42,726 nt of DNA from a virus, in IMG/VR virus record IMGVR_UViG_3300037882_001533, positions 1-42,726 of that record. One strand, written 5' to 3'. The notes under the pieces are model-generated. The model made no database searches, was not told the origin of the DNA, and was given only the letters and a program-made list of their open reading frames with translations. Positions 1 to 8,772 of this stretch are shown here, piece after piece. Each line of letters starts with the position of its first letter. Position 1 is the stretch's first letter. The translations under genes and the position numbers were made by a program.

Positions 1-2
1 AG

Positions 3-1058
3 GGCGGGCGCGTCCGCGCCTGGGACCTGATCACGTATCCACGGTATGGCTTCGGGGTCTGTAACCCCGAGGGGCACGGGCACTGGATTTATCAGACGTT
101 CTCCGGCTTGCCGGGGCCGAACGGGACGACGAGTGTCGGGAAGCCCGGCCATCGCGGGGTGACCGTCACGCTCTACGACGCTCTGGAGGCGGACTTTTGC
201 GACGAGCAGTATGTGGCCGGGTGCGTGAACACGTATGCGGATGTGCCGGCCATGTTGGAGCGGTACGTGCATGGGGTCTGGGTGGAAGCCGAAGGCTTGG
301 TGTATCCGGCCTGGAGTACGCTCACGCATACCCTGGACCGGCATGCGCGGCGGCCGGACGGGAGCGAACTGCTCCCGCCGAGTCTCCCGGTCTACGAATA
401 CATCGACCACGGCTCCACGAAGCCGACGGCGGTCGGGTGGATGGTGATCGAGCAATGCGCCTGCGGCTGCGGCAAGGATAACTACTACCTGGTGGACGAG
501 TCGTATCAGGCGGGGAAGGTGGTCAGTTACCACGCCGCCGCGATCAAGACGAAGCGGGCGCCGATGGCCTGGCCGCTGCAATGCACGTATTTGGATAGCC
601 AGTGTTATTCCCGCACGCAGATGGGGCAGAAGGGGACGCCCCGCGAGGACGAACTCTACTCGATTGCGGATGAGTACGGGGATCACGGCGTCTTCTGTGT
701 GCCGAATCAGAAGGACTGGGATGTCGGCTTTGACCGCCTGACCGAGGCGCTGGCGGTCGATCCGAATCACCTCCATCCCGTGACGGGACTCCCCGGCTGT
801 CCGCATCTGCTGGTCTTCACGCACTGTACCTTCTTCATCGATGAGATCACGCATTACAAGTGGAAGAAGGTGAAGGGCCTGCGGGGCTATGCGGAGGAGC
901 CGGAGGACCGCCACGATCACCACATGGACGGGGCGAACGGCCTGCTGGCCTCCCGCCCGCAGGCGGGCTCGTCCAAGCCCGTGGAGTCAGCCGAATCCGA
1001 CTGGGAGCGCGAGATGAATCTCATCCTGGATGGGGACCTGACCCACATGAGTTGGTAA
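3..1058 (+). CDS. Terminase large subunit, C-terminal part (5'-truncated)
   Basis: This is the nuclease end of the DNA-packaging motor. The frame is open from the first base, so the start lies outside. Near the left edge CNPEGHGHW fits the coupling motif that follows the ATPase domain. YIDHGSTKPTA looks like the first metal-binding Asp of the RNase H-like nuclease, and DRHDHHMDGANGL near the C-terminus fits the last acidic motif of the family. The matching N-terminal ATPase part is at the right end of the window (42121-42726). The two pieces give about 554 residues, normal for the family. The next gene starts inside its stop codon (TAATG). Confidence 0.9.
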   Translation, partial: GGRVRAWDLITYPRYGFGVCNPEGHGHWIYQTFSGLPGPNGTTSVGKPGHRGVTVTLYDALEADFCDEQYVAGCVNTYADVPAMLERYVHGVWVEAEGLVYPAWSTLTHTLDRHARRPDGSELLPPSLPVYEYIDHGSTKPTAVGWMVIEQCACGCGKDNYYLVDESYQAGKVVSYHAAAIKTKRAPMAWPLQCTYLDSQCYSRTQMGQKGTPREDELYSIADEYGDHGVFCVPNQKDWDVGFDRLTEALAVDPNHLHPVTGLPGCPHLLVFTHCTFFIDEITHYKWKKVKGLRGYAEEPEDRHDHHMDGANGLLASRPQAGSSKPVESAESDWEREMNLILDGDLTHMSW

Positions 1059-1477
1059 TGCAGATTCGCCATAAGCAGAATCACGAGGCGCAGTATGAAT
1101 GCGTGGGAGAGGGTCGGACGTTCGGAGGGGAGATGGATTACCTCTGCATCCTTCCATTTCCGACCGGAGGCATGGGGTTCTTCCCGAAAGCGCATTTCGA
1201 GCCCGTGCCGGTCAAGTCGTGGGAGTCATGTTCCTACTTCCTCAGTCAGGGTGGACAGGTGTTGCACTTGTTTGAGCGGCCAAAGTCAGATGATTCGCTA
1301 GTTCCGTCTCCGTCTGTGTCGTTGCCAAATGGGTATCGGTTTGTGAAAAGCCGCATGGTACGACACCAAGAAGTCATTGCTGAATTGTGCCGCCTCAAGG
1401 GTTTGCAGATTGCGATAGATTATGCAGACATCAACGAATATGTCTGCGAGGCGTTGCTCGTGGAGCGACAGCGATGA
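1058..1477 (+). CDS. Hypothetical protein, 139 aa
   Basis: An unrecognised protein between terminase and portal. The start at 1058 is set by the TAATG overlap with the terminase stop; upstream codons of the same frame lie antiparallel to no signal and shadow the terminase. It contains several scattered cysteines and aromatic residues and no membrane segment. The stop overlaps the next start (ATGA), so it is probably translationally coupled. No function can be given. Confidence 0.7.
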   Translation: MQIRHKQNHEAQYECVGEGRTFGGEMDYLCILPFPTGGMGFFPKAHFEPVPVKSWESCSYFLSQGGQVLHLFERPKSDDSLVPSPSVSLPNGYRFVKSRMVRHQEVIAELCRLKGLQIAIDYADINEYVCEALLVERQR

Positions 1478-1674
1478 GACTCATCGAACTCAAACGCCTG
1501 CTGCAAGATGAGCCGGATGAGACGGAGGTCTACGTGGAGGTGGACGGGATGGGTCCCCAGTGGAGTGACCCCTATGCGACCCAGGTGATCGCGGAGGTCG
1601 TCCGCCAAGAGGGGCGTCCAGATCGCCCGATTCTCCTGATTCGCAGCCGCGTGATCGCCGATGGCAACACGTAA
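1474..1674 (+). CDS. Hypothetical small acidic protein, 66 aa
   Basis: It begins MRLIELKRLLQDEPDETEVY. The start at 1474 overlaps the upstream stop as ATGA, and its end overlaps the portal start by 14 bases, so it sits in a coupled chain. The N-terminal pattern (a short helix, then an acidic turn, then strands ending in PILLIRSR) resembles small phage proteins seen in many late operons, but I cannot assign a family. No membrane segment or signal peptide is visible. Confidence 0.65.
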   Translation: MRLIELKRLLQDEPDETEVYVEVDGMGPQWSDPYATQVIAEVVRQEGRPDRPILLIRSRVIADGNT

Positions 1675-3790
1675 GCCTGGCAAGACCGCCTCCCCCGTCA
1701 GCAGCCCGCCACCGGGTCCGCCGGAGAGGTCCGTCGAGGGCACCGATCTCACGCAACTCCGCGCCTGGGTGCGCGAGCATTTTCTCGTGACGGCCGACCT
1801 CCGGGCCGCGATGGCGAAGGACTTCCGCTACGCCGACGGCGACCAACTGAACCGCGCCGATGCGGCGAAGCTGATCAAAGAAGGCCGCCCGCCCTTGGTC
1901 ATGTCCGAGTTGGAACCGATCATTGACCTGCCGGTGGGGGCCGAGACGGACCGGCGGGTGGATGTCGTGGCGACCCCGCGTGGCGTCGAGGACCGGCGCT
2001 TGGGCGAGATTGCCACCGGCACCTTGAAAGCCGCGAAGGACTTCTGCCGGTACGGGCGCACGCGCACGCGGGTCTTTCAGGACGGCATTATCGGCGGGCT
2101 GGGGTTCTTTGAAGTCCTGCATACGTTCGACGACCCCGAGGACCTGCTCTACGGGGATACCCGCGTGGTGCGGATTCCACCCTTGCAAGCCGTCTGGGAC
2201 CCGTGGGCGGCGGAACCCGACATGCAGGATGCGGCGTATCTGGGGAAAGCCTCGTGGGAGTCGGTGAAGGAAATCGAGCGGGTCCACGGAGCCGAGGCGG
2301 TGTCCGGGATTACGTCCGGCGATTGGCTCAGTCAGTCCGCCTGGGCGGGCACGGGGCTGGACGACCTCGGCTTGCCGCCGGAGTTTCAGCAGGAACTCTG
2401 GGACCCCGTGACGCGGCGGGTGCGGGTCTTGACCGTATGGTACAAAGTCCCCGCCTCCGTGACGGTGATTGTCAACGAACAGACCGGCGAGATCGTGGAT
2501 GTGCCGAGTGCCGACGCGGCCCGGCAACTCTTAGCAGCGCAAGCGAAGCAACGCGGGCAAGAATCCATTGCCCGATTGTCCGTCGTGCAGACCGACCAGG
2601 AAGCGGTGATTCAGGATGTGGAGACCACGCAGACGGCGAAGTCCACCACCACCGGCGAGCCGCTGAAGTTTCAGAACGCGGAGGCGGCGCAGCAGGCGCT
2701 CGATCAGCTCGCCAACCAGGCGGGCTTGGAGGTCTACGATCAGTTGCGCGTCATTACCCGCCAGGCGAAGGTCCCGCGCTGGGTGACGTTGCTGTGGTGG
2801 AAGGCGCTGACCTCCGGGGCCTCCCCGAACCGTGACCGCAAGTATCCCTACGTGCCCTATGTCTCGCGGCGATATTCCGAGTCCGTCGTCTCCATTCAGG
2901 GCGTCATCCGACAACGCTGGGACCGGCAGGATGAAGTCAATAAACGCTACAGCCAAACCCTCGCGCACCTCAATAGCACGGCGCATTCTGGGTTCCTCAA
3001 TCCCAAGACCGGCGGAGCGAAGAAGCAGGAGTTAGAGCAGATGGGCAGTAAGCCGGGGGTCGTGGTGGAGTATCAGTCTCGTCCCCCCTCGAAGATCGAG
3101 CCCTCGGCGCTCTCGCCCGGTCACTTTGCCCTGATCCAAGCGAACATCATCGGGATTCAGCGCACGGGCGGGACGAATGCGGAAACGATGGGGGAGGGGC
3201 AGCAGCGGACCGTCAGCGGCAAGGCGGTGCGGGCCAGACAGCAGGGCGGGTTGACCATGCTGCGGCCGCGCACGGCGAGCTTCGAGGACGTGGAAATGGA
3301 CGTGGCGTGGCTGATCTTGTCCCGCATTCAGCAATACTGGCCGGTCGGGAAGATCAAGCGGGTGCTCGGGATTGCCGAAGCGCAGGCGGGGTTAGGCCCA
3401 GAAGGGCAACGGTTGTTTGCGAGTCCTGAGACCGGCGAGCCGTTGCCGGATGAGCAGATTGTGGAGATCTTGAAGCGGCTCCGGACGACGAAGTTTGACC
3501 TCGCCCTTGACATTCAGCCGTACCAGGCGACGGAGAAGCAGGCACAATTTGAACGCGCGGTAAGTATTGCGGGATTGGTCACGAGCAGCGGCCGTCCGCT
3601 CGGGCCACAGACGATGGGCGAACTGATCGAGTTGTCGGACCTCTCCAGCGGCATGGCGGAGGCGATGAAGGCGGATATGCAGCAGGCGGCGAACCCCGCG
3701 TTGATGGGACCGGGTGGGCAGGGGCAGGCGGTCAAGGAAATGGTCAATTCGATTCGCGGTGGACGGTCCGGCGGGAACGAAGGGAGCTGA
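1661..3790 (+). CDS. Portal protein, P22-like, 709 aa
   Basis: The portal forms the dodecameric ring at the capsid vertex that passes DNA and binds the tail. Length (709 aa, near the 725 of P22 gp1) and internal features fit the P22-type portal family. Near residues 60-85 a segment LIKEGRPPLVMSELEPIIDL matches the family's GRPaLvfN...I..I block. Around residue 140, GIIGGLGFFEV fits a conserved hydrophobic stretch, and DPWAAEPDMQDA follows. The C-terminal third is helix-rich and Gln/Ala-rich as expected for the barrel. It follows terminase, the usual position. Confidence 0.9.
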   Translation: MATRKPGKTASPVSSPPPGPPERSVEGTDLTQLRAWVREHFLVTADLRAAMAKDFRYADGDQLNRADAAKLIKEGRPPLVMSELEPIIDLPVGAETDRRVDVVATPRGVEDRRLGEIATGTLKAAKDFCRYGRTRTRVFQDGIIGGLGFFEVLHTFDDPEDLLYGDTRVVRIPPLQAVWDPWAAEPDMQDAAYLGKASWESVKEIERVHGAEAVSGITSGDWLSQSAWAGTGLDDLGLPPEFQQELWDPVTRRVRVLTVWYKVPASVTVIVNEQTGEIVDVPSADAARQLLAAQAKQRGQESIARLSVVQTDQEAVIQDVETTQTAKSTTTGEPLKFQNAEAAQQALDQLANQAGLEVYDQLRVITRQAKVPRWVTLLWWKALTSGASPNRDRKYPYVPYVSRRYSESVVSIQGVIRQRWDRQDEVNKRYSQTLAHLNSTAHSGFLNPKTGGAKKQELEQMGSKPGVVVEYQSRPPSKIEPSALSPGHFALIQANIIGIQRTGGTNAETMGEGQQRTVSGKAVRARQQGGLTMLRPRTASFEDVEMDVAWLILSRIQQYWPVGKIKRVLGIAEAQAGLGPEGQRLFASPETGEPLPDEQIVEILKRLRTTKFDLALDIQPYQATEKQAQFERAVSIAGLVTSSGRPLGPQTMGELIELSDLSSGMAEAMKADMQQAANPALMGPGGQGQAVKEMVNSIRGGRSGGNEGS

Positions 3791-3793
3791 ACG

Positions 3794-3955
3794 ATGGCGG
3801 GACGGTATGGACGCCCACAGGTCAGAACGAATCCCGGCAGCCGGCGTGTGAAGGTCTCCCGAAAGAAGGCCACCGCGAAGGCGGGTCCCGTGATGGCGGG
3901 CATCAAGTCGTCGCTTAAGATGGGCCAAGGCGGCTTCGGCTTCACGAAGTCTTGA
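3794..3955 (+). CDS. Small very basic protein, 53 aa
   Basis: The gene starts four bases after the portal stop, preceded by the purine-rich GGGAGCTGAACG. The product is strongly basic (about ten Lys and seven Arg) with Gly-rich ends and the segment RRVKVSRKKATAKAG, so it may bind DNA or a capsid surface. It has no hydrophobic segment. The position between portal and scaffold is compatible with a minor head component. No family is recognised. Confidence 0.55.
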   Translation: MAGRYGRPQVRTNPGSRRVKVSRKKATAKAGPVMAGIKSSLKMGQGGFGFTKS

Positions 3956-3983
3956 CAAACGGGACGGAGAAGCGTACTTGTTG

Positions 3984-4157
3984 ATGCCAGTCTGGATCGA
4001 GACGTTCTTTCGGCAACTCCCGGATGACTTCACCGGCAAGATTGAACTCGAATGCTATCACGGCGATGTGACCAGCTTTGGCCCGATGGAGCGGCAGAAG
4101 CCGCCCCGTCTCGCCCGCTCCGTGCACGACCATAAAGACTTTGTGCTGACGAAATAA
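3984..4157 (+). CDS. Hypothetical protein, 57 aa
   Basis: It begins MPVWIETFFRQLPDDFTGKI. Two TTG codons precede the ATG in frame, so the start could lie six bases upstream. The phrase FTGKIELECYHGDVTSFGPMERQK has the look of a short beta hairpin protein. The stop overlaps the next start (TAATG), so translation is likely coupled. Function unknown. Confidence 0.5.
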   Translation: MPVWIETFFRQLPDDFTGKIELECYHGDVTSFGPMERQKPPRLARSVHDHKDFVLTK

Positions 4158-4387
4158 TGGGACACGGCCAAATCTATCGTCTGATTCGTCCTGCTGACGT
4201 ATCCATCATCGTACATCGTCCATCCCCAGGCTGGCGACAGGTGCGCCGATTATTGCGCGACTTACCTACACCAGACGGTTGGGCAGCTATGCCAGAGGTA
4301 GATGGCCCTGACGGGTTAGACCCTCAATACTGGAACCTCCGTCGATACCGACCGCATCCACCACCCGAACTGGTGGTGACGAAATGA
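4157..4387 (+). CDS. Hypothetical protein, 76 aa
   Basis: The start at 4157 overlaps the preceding stop. The product is Arg- and Pro-rich (WRQVRRLLRDLPTPDGWAAM) with no membrane segment. It is the last gene before the intrinsic terminator at 4464-4501. A further 17-codon frame (4384-4437) overlaps its stop as ATGA, but is too short to judge. No family is recognised. Confidence 0.5.
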   Translation: MGHGQIYRLIRPADVSIIVHRPSPGWRQVRRLLRDLPTPDGWAAMPEVDGPDGLDPQYWNLRRYRPHPPPELVVTK

Positions 4388-4463
4388 GTGATGCTGAGAT
4401 CGCAGAGATTCAGAAGACGTTAGAACCGAGAACATAATCTAGCCCAGTTCTGCTGTGCATGAG

Positions 4464-4501
4464 GGGCGATTTCCTCTTCGGAGGGAGTCGCCCTTTTTGT
4501 T
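4464..4501 (+). terminator. Intrinsic terminator between portal block and scaffold
   Basis: The outer stem is GGGCGA (4464-4469) with TCGCCC (4488-4493). The inner stem is TTCCTC (4471-4476) with GAGGGA (4481-4486), closed by a stable TTCG tetraloop. TTTTTGTTT follows directly. This is a textbook factor-independent terminator on the + strand. Confidence 0.85.
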
Positions 4502-4581
4502 TGTCTAGTCGGGCGCATCCCTTCCTGGTCGCCGCAGGACGCATCGCCGGAGCGACACGGGCGCGAAACGAGGAGGAGACC

Positions 4582-5514
4582 ATGCCGACAGAAACCGCCG
4601 AGCCGATCGAACAGACCGAGGCGTTGACGCCAGGCCAGCAGGCCGACGCGACCTTCAACGTGGCGGACGTGGAGGCGCAGATCGCGGCGGTCAAATCGGG
4701 GGTGGGCTTGCCGACCGAGACGAAGCCGGAGGCGAAGCCAGAGGAGAAGGCCGATGACAAGGCTGCTCAGAAGGTGGCGGACAAGCCTGATGGCACGCCT
4801 CAGACGGTGGAGGCCCTCACGGCCCAAGTGGCGGGCCTCAAGAAAGAACTCGCCCGTCGCACCGACAAGAAAGACGAAGAATCGACCAGCCTCAAAGACG
4901 AAATTGCAAAACTTGCAAGCCAAGTTGAAACGCTGACCAAGTCGCAGCCCGGCAAGACGGACTTTTCCGATACCGAGCTGCACGATCTGTTGATCTATCG
5001 CAAGGCCGAACTCGCCAGCGCCCAGAAGTACGGGAGCGAGGAGGAGCAGGCCGCCGCGAAAGACCAGATCGGGAAGATCGAAGCGGAACAGGCGAAGCGG
5101 GCGACGGTCAAGGGCGAGACGGACACGAAAGAGAAAGACGCCCTCGCCAAATCGGCCACGCAGTTTGAGGGGCTGTATAAGCAGGCGCTCACGCTGCATC
5201 CGGACATGAGCAACAAAGAAAGCGCCCACTGGAAAGCCTGTAATACCACGTATCAACGGCTCCATACCGAGAATCCCGAGTTGATGGCGAAGTTGCCGGA
5301 GCCGTGGAAGGAATTGCTGGCCTTCTCGCTCACGCCCGTCAAGGGCGCGAAGGGCGAGACGGTGCTACAAGACGTCCAAGACAAACTGGAAGCGGGGTTG
5401 ACGGCCGGCGCGAAGAGCGTCGGCGGCCCGACCACGCCGAACAACTATAGCACCATGCCGCCGGACAAACTGGAAGAGGTCATTACCCGCGTGAAGGCGG
5501 GCCTCCCGGCATGA
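4582..5514 (+). CDS. Putative scaffolding protein, 310 aa
   Basis: Scaffolding protein is inferred: it would template procapsid assembly and then leave. The product is highly charged, rich in Glu, Lys, Ala and Gln, without hydrophobic core segments. A predicted coiled coil spans roughly residues 70-110 (AQVAGLKKELARRTDKKDEE and following), with a second helical stretch near 140-180. It sits directly before the major capsid gene, the standard position. The start at 4582 has a strong ribosome site (AGGAGGAGAC); the longer frame upstream runs through the terminator and is rejected. Confidence 0.75.
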   Translation: MPTETAEPIEQTEALTPGQQADATFNVADVEAQIAAVKSGVGLPTETKPEAKPEEKADDKAAQKVADKPDGTPQTVEALTAQVAGLKKELARRTDKKDEESTSLKDEIAKLASQVETLTKSQPGKTDFSDTELHDLLIYRKAELASAQKYGSEEEQAAAKDQIGKIEAEQAKRATVKGETDTKEKDALAKSATQFEGLYKQALTLHPDMSNKESAHWKACNTTYQRLHTENPELMAKLPEPWKELLAFSLTPVKGAKGETVLQDVQDKLEAGLTAGAKSVGGPTTPNNYSTMPPDKLEEVITRVKAGLPA

Positions 5515-5524
5515 AGGAGACGCG

Positions 5525-6529
5525 ATGAATATCACCACCTCGTTTACCGATACGACCTCCAGTGACGCGACCCAATCGTTCTTCGACACGGTGCTGCTGA
5601 TTCGCGGCACCTATTTCCTGATCCATGAGATTGTGGCGACGAAGAAACCGCTCAGGCAGCGCCAGGGGAAGACGATGATCTGGCGGCGCTATGAGGCATT
5701 GAGCCTCGCCACCACCGCCCTCTCCGAAGGCACCAACCCCGCCGGTCGGGCCAAGACGAAAACCGATGTCGCGGGCACCATTGCCCCCTACGGCGACTTC
5801 ATCCGTGACAGCGACATGCTGATCAGTACCCAGCCGGACCCGCAGACCACGGAGAACGTGGAACTGCTCGGGCAGCAACGGGGCGAGAGCATCGACCAAC
5901 TCTACCGCGATGTGCTGCACGGCGGGACGAACATCGTCTATGCCAACGGGACCAGCGTGGTCACGACCACCGAGATCGTGGACAAGAACGACCTGGAGCG
6001 GACGCTCCGGATGGTCCGGAGTAACAAAGCGAGGCCGTTTACGCCGATGATCATGGCCTCGCAGAAGATCGGGACCTTGCCGATCATGCCGGCCTACTGG
6101 GGGCTGCTCGATGAGGACGTGTTCTTCGATGTCCGGCAGATCGAGGGCTTCCAACTCGTGAGCGACTACTCCGGCAATACCGGGGTCCTCGCGGCGGAAG
6201 TCGGGGCGTATCGGTCGGGCATCCGGTTCCTGGTGAGCCCGAACGGCTACGTGACGGCGGGCGCGACCGGCACCACGGCGGCGGGCACGAACGTCAAGAA
6301 TACGGCGAGCTTCGTCGATGTGTACGAGTCCTTCGTCGTCGGGCAGCAGGCGTGCGCGGGCGTGAGCCTGGGCGACGGCAACAACCGCGTCATCCGCAAG
6401 GGTATCGAGTCCGGCGGGACCTTCGACCCGTTGGAGATGAATGCGACGGTCGGATGGAAGACGTACTGGGTCGGGAAAGTACTTAATGCCAATTTCATGG
6501 CGACGCTCCGAAGCTGCGCGAGTCTGTAA
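5525..6529 (+). CDS. Major capsid protein, N4-gp56 family, 334 aa
   Basis: This is the HK97-fold shell subunit. The pattern fits the N4-gp56-type capsid family: KPLRQRQGKTMIWRRYEALS near residues 40-60, then LATTALSEGTNPAGRA, an IAPYGDFIRDSDML stretch, LLGQQRGESIDQLYRDVLHG and GTNIVYANGTS. Length is typical for the family. It follows scaffold with an 11-base gap and a good ribosome site (GAAGGAGACGCG). The pairing of this capsid type with a P22-type portal is notable. The end overlaps the next gene (TAATG). Confidence 0.88.
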   Translation: MNITTSFTDTTSSDATQSFFDTVLLIRGTYFLIHEIVATKKPLRQRQGKTMIWRRYEALSLATTALSEGTNPAGRAKTKTDVAGTIAPYGDFIRDSDMLISTQPDPQTTENVELLGQQRGESIDQLYRDVLHGGTNIVYANGTSVVTTTEIVDKNDLERTLRMVRSNKARPFTPMIMASQKIGTLPIMPAYWGLLDEDVFFDVRQIEGFQLVSDYSGNTGVLAAEVGAYRSGIRFLVSPNGYVTAGATGTTAAGTNVKNTASFVDVYESFVVGQQACAGVSLGDGNNRVIRKGIESGGTFDPLEMNATVGWKTYWVGKVLNANFMATLRSCASL

Positions 6530-6783
6530 TGCCAGAGTTCTGGGCAGTCAAGCTCAACGGCGTGCCGGTCTTCAAAGGGTTTACGACACGTCGAGAGGCT
6601 GAAGCGAAGGCAGAAAAATGGCAAGGGCGACATGGGAAGTCCGGGCTTTTGAAACACAAAGATTTCGGCGATTACGCAGAAATCTGCCGTGATGTGCAGG
6701 CCGAGCGGGAGTGGGACGCCCGCTACCGGGATTTCAAAGACGGGAAGCCCCAGCGGTTCGTGCAGACGGGCGGCTGGCAATAG
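6529..6783 (+). CDS. Hypothetical protein, 84 aa
   Basis: It starts in the capsid stop codon. It begins MPEFWAVKLNGVPVFKGFTT and is followed by a charged helical part (RREAEAKAEKWQGRHGKSG). The first 40 residues read like a small alpha/beta domain of the type used to process repeats of aromatic and Gly residues, but no family can be assigned. Its place between capsid and connector genes suggests a head-associated or accessory role. Confidence 0.6.
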   Translation: MPEFWAVKLNGVPVFKGFTTRREAEAKAEKWQGRHGKSGLLKHKDFGDYAEICRDVQAEREWDARYRDFKDGKPQRFVQTGGWQ

Positions 6784-6791
6784 GAGGGACG

Positions 6792-7100
6792 ATGGGACCG
6801 GGAACGGGCGTGATCACACAGACCAAGCGGCGGGTGCGGTTGCGGCAGTCGAATCATGCGCTCGAAGGGGCGATTGATTGCGAGGGGAAGGGCCTGGTGC
6901 GGTATCGGCTGGAGCCGGAGCGGTGGACGGAGGTGCCGGAGCAGGTCTATCACGAATTGAAAAGCATCTACGGGGAGCCGCGCTATACGGACGTGCCGGA
7001 CCCCGACGCGAACGAGCGGAACCCGCATAGCCCCGGCGATGGGCAGACGGCCATGCGGCGGGACGTGATTCAAGAATATCTCATCGAGTTCGGCAGCTAA
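6792..7100 (+). CDS. Hypothetical head-module protein, 102 aa
   Basis: The start at 6792 follows a strong ribosome site (AGGAGGGACG). The N-terminus is basic (TQTKRRVRLRQSNHALEG), followed by mixed charged and aromatic residues (YRLEPERWTEVPEQVYHELK). No membrane segment is visible. Its position between capsid and connector genes makes a structural or head-completion role likely, but that is context only. Confidence 0.6.
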   Translation: MGPGTGVITQTKRRVRLRQSNHALEGAIDCEGKGLVRYRLEPERWTEVPEQVYHELKSIYGEPRYTDVPDPDANERNPHSPGDGQTAMRRDVIQEYLIEFGS

Positions 7101-7132
7101 CCGCTGCGGGACGGACGGAAAGGAGCCATCCC

Positions 7133-7423
7133 ATGAGTCTACCAGCAGTCTATGTCACCAACTACACGGGCACCACGGCCGCCCAGACGATTACGCTCGG
7201 CTTTCGGCCGAAGGCGTTCATTGCCTGGAATCGCACGGACGGCGACACGGTGCTCTTCTGGGCGGACGGGGTGACGACCACCCTGGTCTCCGTCGATACG
7301 GAGGCCGCGACCGAAACCATTACCGTGACGGCGACGGATCATGGGATCAGCCTGCCGACCAACGCCGTGATCAATGAGAACGCGAAGGTGTACGACATCA
7401 TCGCGTTCCGTGGTCAATCGTAA
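7133..7423 (+). CDS. Small beta-rich structural protein, 96 aa
   Basis: The sequence is Thr- and Val-rich with alternating patterns (VYVTNYTGTTAAQTITLGFR and TVLFWADGVTTTLVSVDTEA), suggesting an all-beta fold. Such proteins just after the capsid gene are often decoration or head-tail joining proteins; here that is inference. It has a good ribosome site (AAAGGAGCC) and a 24-base gap to the next gene. Confidence 0.6.
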   Translation: MSLPAVYVTNYTGTTAAQTITLGFRPKAFIAWNRTDGDTVLFWADGVTTTLVSVDTEAATETITVTATDHGISLPTNAVINENAKVYDIIAFRGQS

Positions 7424-7447
7424 CGTCCACTACGGGAGGGACTGACC

Positions 7448-8110
7448 ATGATTCGATCGGATGCGCAAGTGGTCTGGCGACCGGGCCGGATCTATATTCC
7501 GGTCTGGCAGTTTCAGGGGATTCAGCAGGTGGCGCTGGATGGCAACGCCGCCAACGTGGATACCGTGCTGATTTCGGCTGGGACCACAGCGGCCCCGCTG
7601 ACCGAAGTCAACGGGACCGGCAACATGGGCCTGTTGATGAATACGGACGGCATGGAAGTGAACCATACCATGCAGTTGCCGTACGATTTCGACTCGAAGT
7701 TTCCCCTCTATGTCCGGGTGCATTGGGTGAGCGGATCGGCGGATGTCGCCGATACCGTGGCCTGGATTGTGCGCTATCTCAAGATCGTGCCGAACGTGAC
7801 GGCGCTGATTTCAGCGGCGACCGCGCTCGATACCACCATTGCGGTGGATACGCAACCTGTGGCGACCGCCTATACGTGGGCGGTGACGGAGTGGGGCGCG
7901 ATTGATCCTCGCGTGACGGCCATTGCCGACACCGTGGAACTGATCGAGTGGGAAGTGGAGATGGACACCAAAGACTCGGATATGTCTGAAGCCTTGCTCC
8001 TGATGGGGCTGGAACTGCGGTACACCCCGAAGCGCCTCTGGGGCGCGGACGGCATGCAGCATGAAGCCAAGGCGATGACCACTCTGCTCGGCAAAACGAG
8101 CGCGAACTAA
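7448..8110 (+). CDS. Putative virion structural protein, 220 aa
   Basis: A beta-rich protein with a central strand pair (HTMQLPYDFDSKFPLYVRVH) and many Thr, Ala and Val residues. The C-terminal half contains WEVEMDTKDSDMSEALLLMG and ends in a short charged tail. No signal peptide or membrane segment. It lies in a run of three virion-type genes with short gaps and good ribosome sites, between the capsid and connector genes. A precise role cannot be given. Confidence 0.6.
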   Translation: MIRSDAQVVWRPGRIYIPVWQFQGIQQVALDGNAANVDTVLISAGTTAAPLTEVNGTGNMGLLMNTDGMEVNHTMQLPYDFDSKFPLYVRVHWVSGSADVADTVAWIVRYLKIVPNVTALISAATALDTTIAVDTQPVATAYTWAVTEWGAIDPRVTAIADTVELIEWEVEMDTKDSDMSEALLLMGLELRYTPKRLWGADGMQHEAKAMTTLLGKTSAN

Positions 8111-8121
8111 CGGAGGACATC

Positions 8122-8748
8122 ATGGGCACCGATCTCAATTTGCAACTGCCTATCGGGGCCGCGAGCGCGGCCGATGGCATTCATTCCGTGGGACGCGCCG
8201 GGCGGACGACCGAGCAAGTCATCTCGCAAGTCCACGGGCAGTATTACGAAGCGTCCAGCCGGGGCAAGATTTTCATGGCGCAGGCCATCATCACGGCGCC
8301 GGTCATCTGGACGACGGAAGCGGGGACGGGCGGGCCGCTGCTGTGGAATAGCTCGGCCTCTGTGATCGGCAATATCCTCGCGGTCGGCTGGGGAATCTCG
8401 ACGGTCTCGACGGCGGGGGCGGCGGTCGGGTTGACGGGGGGCTATGCGCAAACGGCGGACCCCACCTCGACGACCGCGATTGACAGTCAAGCCTGCCTGA
8501 ACGGGACCTCGACCACGCCAACGATCTCGGCCTATCGGGTGGGGACGACCGGCACGAACCGCTGGTTTCTGCCGTTGGGCGACCTCTATACGGGGGCGCT
8601 CACGGTGGATGTGGGCAAGGTGAACTGGGTGCGGCTGGACGGCTTGCTGTCGATCCCGCAGTACAGCTTCGTGTCGTTCTCGGCATCCGCGACGGCCTCG
8701 ACAACCGTGATGAACGTGGCGATCATCTGGGAAGAAGTCCCGGTCTAA
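8122..8748 (+). CDS. Putative virion structural protein, 208 aa
   Basis: It begins MGTDLNLQLPIGAASAADGI, then has the segment EQVISQVHGQYYEASSRGKI, a pattern I associate with structural proteins of short-tailed phages. The remainder is Gly-, Ser- and Thr-rich with alternating hydrophobic residues, consistent with a jelly-roll or similar beta fold. It has an AGGACATC ribosome site and precedes the connector gene. The exact place in the particle is unknown. Confidence 0.6.
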   Translation: MGTDLNLQLPIGAASAADGIHSVGRAGRTTEQVISQVHGQYYEASSRGKIFMAQAIITAPVIWTTEAGTGGPLLWNSSASVIGNILAVGWGISTVSTAGAAVGLTGGYAQTADPTSTTAIDSQACLNGTSTTPTISAYRVGTTGTNRWFLPLGDLYTGALTVDVGKVNWVRLDGLLSIPQYSFVSFSASATASTTVMNVAIIWEEVPV

Positions 8749-8772
8749 GCGTCAGCCAGCCAGGAGGGTGCG

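Noticed and set aside
1490-2527. 345-codon open frame on the - strand
   Set aside because: It is a shadow of the portal gene with skewed composition.
4384-4437. 17-codon frame overlapping the gene at 4157-4387 by ATGA
   Set aside because: Too short to judge; it may only end translation before the terminator.
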